A stretch of DNA of 9,542 nt, from contig JASHVW010000064.1 of assembly GCA_030044395.1 (NCBI GenBank), forward strand, positions 1 through 9,542. The letters are read 5' to 3'. Source of the stretch: Verrucomicrobiia bacterium. GTDB lineage: Bacteria > Verrucomicrobiota > Verrucomicrobiia > Limisphaerales > UBA11358. Made by a program: the position numbers and the translations under genes. Numbering within the stretch: the first letter of the stretch is position 1; each line of letters begins with the position of its first letter. Positions 7,056 through 9,542 of the stretch are shown one piece after another. Under the pieces are notes generated by a model. That model saw only the letters and a program-made list of their open reading frames with translations. It was not told where the DNA came from and made no database searches.

Positions 7056-7217
7056 ATGGTGAGTTCATTTTTTAACGCGTTTAAAAATCCCGAAAAGAAG
7101 CTGAAACAAGCTGAAATGCAGCCGTATTTATTAGCTAACATGATATGGCTCTGGATGTTATGCTATTTTTTGGTTTTCATGTCTTGCTTTGTGGGAGGCC
7201 ACATGTGGAATGACTAA
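7056..7217 (+). CDS. Possible small single-pass membrane peptide (53 residues)
   Basis: A short frame from ATG 7056 to TAA 7215-7217. A TGA at 7050-7052 closes it upstream, so the start is well bounded. The peptide starts MVSSFFNAFKNPEKKLKQAE, a charged amphipathic-looking segment. A strongly hydrophobic stretch of about 20 residues follows (roughly 26-47: NMIWLWMLCYFLVFMSCF) and it ends GGHMWND. That is the layout of a small inner-membrane protein. Against it: no Shine-Dalgarno (though most genes here lack one), no recognised family, and AT-rich intergenic DNA can give such frames by chance. It is divergent from yajQ and ends 288 bases before the first glycosyltransferase. Existence is uncertain. 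Confidence 0.3.
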   Translation: MVSSFFNAFKNPEKKLKQAEMQPYLLANMIWLWMLCYFLVFMSCFVGGHMWND

Positions 7218-7275
7218 TGCCTAAGCCATCATGACGGAGGATTGACAAAGCGCGAATGAGTAACGAGCAATTTAC

Positions 7276-7378
7276 AATTTCCAATTGGCGACGGTCATTT
7301 TTAGCCAGCGGACTCAACCCGCATCGCGGGACAGCCACAATGATTCAATTTAAAATTGGCAATCACCAATCGGAAATT
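7276..7378. repeat. Imperfect inverted repeat enclosing a small GC hairpin
   Basis: The left arm AATTTCCAATTGG (7276-7288) pairs with the right arm CCAATCGGAAATT (7366-7378) at 12 of 13 positions across a 77-base spacer. Inside the spacer CCCGC (7318-7322) and GCGGG (7326-7330) form a perfect 5-base stem with an ATC loop. The whole unit is 103 bases. It could be a small non-autonomous element, a structured leader or chance; no flanking target duplication was found. Confidence 0.4.
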
Positions 7379-7380
7379 CT

Positions 7381-7430
7381 TTAGGTCATTATGGTTTCGG
7401 ATTTCCTTAGTCATTATGGTTTAGTCAATA
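7381..7430. repeat. Direct-repeat array upstream of the first glycosyltransferase
   Basis: GTCATTATGGTTT occurs exactly twice, at 7385-7397 and 7410-7422, 25 bases apart. A related core TTAG(g)TCA(t/a)TA occurs three times, starting at 7381, 7407 and 7421. The array ends 75 bases before the glycosyltransferase ATG, where an operator for a DNA-binding regulator could sit. No regulator is known; it may instead be a simple duplication. Confidence 0.5.
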
Positions 7431-7505
7431 GTCGTTCGGGCACGGCGCATTTGCATTGAACAACCGGCGTATTTTTGGCAGTTTTCGCAACCGACAGAAC
7501 CATTC

Positions 7506-8228
7506 ATGACCGAGATCAAGTCCAATGCCGACATCGAACCGTGTTTATCGGTGGTCATGCCGGTATTCAACGAAGCGGCGACGGCTGCGGACGTCATCAA
7601 GTTGGTTCTGGCGCAGCGGCCAGTGCAGCAACTGGTCGTCGTGGACGATTGTTCGACCGACGGCACGTGGGAGCAATTGCAGGCTGCGGCGCAAAGCGAG
7701 GCGCGCATCAAACTCGCGCGCCACGAATTCAACCAGGGCAAAGGCGCGGCATTGCGGACGGGATTTGCGCTTGCGACCGCGCCGATCGTCATTATTCAGG
7801 ACGCCGACCAGGAGTATGACCCGGCGGAATATTTCCGTTTGCTCACTCCCATTTTGTCCGGGAAAGCGGACGTGGTTTTCGGCTCGCGGTTTTTGGGAAG
7901 TCCCGGCGGCCATCGCGTCCTTTACTATTGGCATTCGGTTGGAAACAAACTTCTGACCAACCTGTCCAACATGGGAACGGGCCTGAACATGACGGACATG
8001 GAGGTTTGTTATAAAACGTTCAGGCGTGAGATCATCCAACGGATCAAAATTGAGGAACATCGCTTTGGATTTGAGCCGGAAATCACCGCCAAAGTGGCCA
8101 AATTGAATGTTCGGATTTACGAAGTGGCGATTTCCTATTACGGTCGCACCTATGCCGAAGGGAAAAAGATCGGCTGGCGCGACGGTATCCACGCGCTATG
8201 GTGCGTTGTTCGATACAACTTTTTTTGA
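7506..8228 (+). CDS. Family 2 glycosyltransferase, polyprenyl-phosphate sugar synthase type (soluble)
   Basis: Probable GT-A-fold glycosyltransferase of 240 residues, resembling dolichyl/polyprenyl-phosphate mannose or glucose synthases, which move a sugar from a nucleotide donor to a lipid phosphate at the cytoplasmic membrane face. It begins CLSVVMPVFNEA (13-24). The nucleotide-binding strand VVVDDCSTDGT has Asp47/Asp48, and the metal-binding motif DADQEYDP has Asp99 and Asp101. GSRFLG (126-131) follows, then TDMEVCYKTFRRE (163-175), FGFEPEITAKVAK (187-199) and the C-terminal YAEGKKIGWRDG (216-227). There are no membrane segments, as in the short single-domain form, so it would be peripheral. 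The ATG at 7506 places the first beta strand near residue 13, as expected. No Shine-Dalgarno is evident. Donor and acceptor are unknown. Confidence 0.9.
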   Translation: MTEIKSNADIEPCLSVVMPVFNEAATAADVIKLVLAQRPVQQLVVVDDCSTDGTWEQLQAAAQSEARIKLARHEFNQGKGAALRTGFALATAPIVIIQDADQEYDPAEYFRLLTPILSGKADVVFGSRFLGSPGGHRVLYYWHSVGNKLLTNLSNMGTGLNMTDMEVCYKTFRREIIQRIKIEEHRFGFEPEITAKVAKLNVRIYEVAISYYGRTYAEGKKIGWRDGIHALWCVVRYNFF

Positions 8229-8452
8229 CCGATGCGCCCGATGGCCATTGCGATTTGCGTTTGTGTGTATTGGGTTGCCGCGGGCAGGATACCTTTGGAC
8301 GAATGAGTGGTTGAGCATCATGGTCAAATCGTGTTGCGTGGCTGGTTGGTCGCGCTTGTATCCTGGGGGCCGCAAATCTGGTGCCTCGCGCATCTCGAAG
8401 AGCGACGTGAATGCGCTCGCCAAGACGTTGTGTCTTTAATTAAATTCCCCGC
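8229..8452. repeat. Spacer between the two glycosyltransferases; possible dispersed repeat or decayed sequence
   Basis: This 224-base spacer lies between two genes of the same type and orientation. It contains an 8-base perfect inverted repeat, CAGGATAC (8285-8292) and GTATCCTG (8358-8365), separated by 65 bases. Reading frames cross it on both strands, but none has a recognised motif or a good start. From memory only, its style resembles interspersed non-coding sequence in verrucomicrobial genomes; I cannot confirm this. It may instead be an ordinary leader with the second gene's promoter. Confidence 0.3.
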
Positions 8453-9542
8453 GTGGCCGAACCCATTGACTTGACCATCCTCATGCCGTGCCTGAATGAG
8501 GCGGAAACGCTGGCGCGTTGCATCGAGAAAGCGAAAGTCGGACTCCAAAAATCCGGAGTCACCGGAGAAATTCTGATCGCCGATAATGGCAGCACTGATG
8601 GTTCACCGGCAATTGCGGAAAAACTTGGCGCACGCGTCGTTGCCATTGTTGAAAAGGGCTACGGCAGCGCGTTACTCGGCGGCAGTCATGCAGCGCATGG
8701 CCGGTGGATAGTGATGGGCGACGCCGACGACAGCTACGATTTTTCCGAGGCCGACCGCTTTGTCAAAAAATTCCAGGAAGGCTATGAATTGGTGATGGGC
8801 TGCCGTTTGCCTGCTGGCGGCGGCACGATTTTACCTGGGGCGATGCCCTGGAAGAACCGGTGGCTCGGCAATCCGACCCTTTCATTTATTGGACGAGTCT
8901 TCTTCAAATGCCCGGCGCATGATTTTCATTGCGGCCTGCGGGGATTCACGAAGGAAGCTTTCGAGAAAATGGATTTGCAGACGACCGGCATGGAATTCGC
9001 GTCGGAAATGGTCATCAAAGCGACGTTAAAAAAATTGAAAATCACCGAAGTGCCGGTGACGTTGAGCAAGGATGGACGGTCGCGTCCACCGCATTTGAAA
9101 CCCTGGCGCGACGGCTGGCGGCATTTGCGTTTCATGCTCCTTTTTTCGCCGCGCTGGCTGTTTCTCTTCCCCGGCATTGCGCTGTGGCTTGTGGGACTGG
9201 CCGTTTCCCTTCCGCTTTCATACGGAAATTTTCAAATCGGGGCGGTGAAATTCAACGTTGGCACGCTCGCGGTTTCCTGCATGACGATGATTATTGGTTT
9301 TCAGCTTGTTGCCTTTGCATTTTTCACCAAAGTCTTTGCGATTGCCGAAGGACTATTGCCGGAGGATCCAAAACTGACGCGGGTCTTGAAAATTTTCACC
9401 CTTGAAAAAGGGATTATCCTTGGTTTTTTTGTTTTGCTGGTTGGAATTGCCCTGCTTGGACACGCCGCCTGGATTTGGAAACAGGCGAATTACGGTATTC
9501 TGCCATCCACCGAGGACAATATGCGGCGGCTGATTCCGGCGG
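8453..9542 (+). CDS. Family 2 glycosyltransferase with C-terminal membrane segments (3' end missing)
   Basis: Probable dolichyl-phosphate-glucose-synthase-like glycosyltransferase, expected to load a sugar onto polyprenyl phosphate at the inner membrane. The 363 visible residues have a GT-A domain (about 6-215): LTILMPCLNEAETL, the nucleotide site IADNGSTDGS with Asp44, and the metal motif GDADDSYDF (Asp90/Asp92). HDFHCGLRGFTKEAF (156-170) and DGRSRPPHLKPWRDGWRHL (207-225) are typical of this subgroup. Three hydrophobic segments follow (about 233-254, 271-297, 321-343), so it is membrane-anchored, unlike its neighbour. The start is a GTG (8453-8455), closely bounded by an in-frame TAA at 8441-8443. 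No ATG lies near the conserved N-terminus; the first, at codon 11, falls inside the first beta strand. The frame is open at the window end. Donor and product are unknown. Confidence 0.9.
   Translation, partial: MAEPIDLTILMPCLNEAETLARCIEKAKVGLQKSGVTGEILIADNGSTDGSPAIAEKLGARVVAIVEKGYGSALLGGSHAAHGRWIVMGDADDSYDFSEADRFVKKFQEGYELVMGCRLPAGGGTILPGAMPWKNRWLGNPTLSFIGRVFFKCPAHDFHCGLRGFTKEAFEKMDLQTTGMEFASEMVIKATLKKLKITEVPVTLSKDGRSRPPHLKPWRDGWRHLRFMLLFSPRWLFLFPGIALWLVGLAVSLPLSYGNFQIGAVKFNVGTLAVSCMTMIIGFQLVAFAFFTKVFAIAEGLLPEDPKLTRVLKIFTLEKGIILGFFVLLVGIALLGHAAWIWKQANYGILPSTEDNMRRLIPA

Larger units (their letters stand above)
6965..7505. other. Gene-poor, AT-richer region between yajQ and the first glycosyltransferase
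   Basis: These 541 bases hold no large gene. From left to right I see an ATGATT array next to yajQ, a possible 53-codon membrane-peptide frame (7056-7217), a 13-base imperfect inverted repeat enclosing a GC hairpin (7276-7378), and a TTAGTCA-type direct-repeat array (7381-7430). The promoters of yajQ (leftward) and the first glycosyltransferase (rightward) should lie here. I could not find a convincing -35/-10 pair for either. Confidence 0.6.

Noticed and set aside
6965..7141. N-terminal extension of YajQ by 59 residues
   Set aside because: YajQ proteins start at MPSFDIV; the extension translates simple repeat DNA and overlaps the candidate small peptide on the other strand.
8107..8439. Plus- and minus-strand frames across the spacer after the first glycosyltransferase (also 8196-8423 minus)
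   Set aside because: They overlap the end of the glycosyltransferase out of frame, have no recognisable motif and no good start; treated as possible repeat DNA instead.
1..9542. CRISPR array, defence system, integrase, transposase, tRNA or rRNA
   Set aside because: No regularly spaced palindromic repeats, no such protein motifs and no tRNA-like or rRNA-like sequence were seen on either strand.

Overview
The window looks like chromosomal DNA of a free-living Gram-negative bacterium, most plausibly of the Verrucomicrobiota (Pedosphaera/Limisphaera-like). That is an inference. It rests on the GC-rich, Asn/Thr/Ala-rich style of the secreted protein, its characteristic N-terminal TAFTYQG-type module, the scarcity of clear Shine-Dalgarno sequences, and a small two-CXXC protein ahead of rnc. 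No marker gene in the window settles the phylum.

Layout. (1) Positions 1-2215, minus strand: a tight housekeeping block read right to left. It holds a small CXXC/CXXC protein, rnc (RNase III, TTG start overlapping the upstream stop), purS and purQ (4-base ATGA overlap). purQ runs off the left edge. (2) 2216-2549: a divergent intergenic region with two short repeat arrays and a doubtful Met-rich reading frame. (3) 2550-6417, plus strand: a two-gene unit. The first gene encodes a secreted protein whose centre is seven repeats, read here as a seven-bladed beta-propeller. The second, whose likely start lies one base after the first stop, encodes an O-antigen ligase/polymerase-like membrane protein with a C-terminal TPR-like domain. 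(4) 6479-6964, minus strand: yajQ, convergent with the ligase gene. (5) 6965-7505: a gene-poor stretch with simple repeats, a possible 53-residue membrane peptide, a long-range inverted repeat and a short direct-repeat array. (6) 7506-9542, plus strand: two family-2 glycosyltransferases of the polyprenyl-phosphate-sugar synthase type. They are separated by a 224-base spacer that may be a dispersed repeat. The second runs off the right edge.

How the genes fit together. The left block is nucleotide and RNA metabolism: FGAM synthetase subunits plus RNase III. The right two-thirds looks like cell-surface biology. The two glycosyltransferases could make lipid-linked sugars or extend a lipid-linked glycan, the Wzy/WaaL-like protein could polymerise or ligate glycan at the periplasmic face, and the propeller protein would be exported. 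The coupling of propeller and ligase genes is the most suggestive context. No CRISPR array, transposase, defence system, tRNA or rRNA was recognised. The most unusual object is the propeller that appears to be inserted into a tail-fibre-like secreted scaffold.
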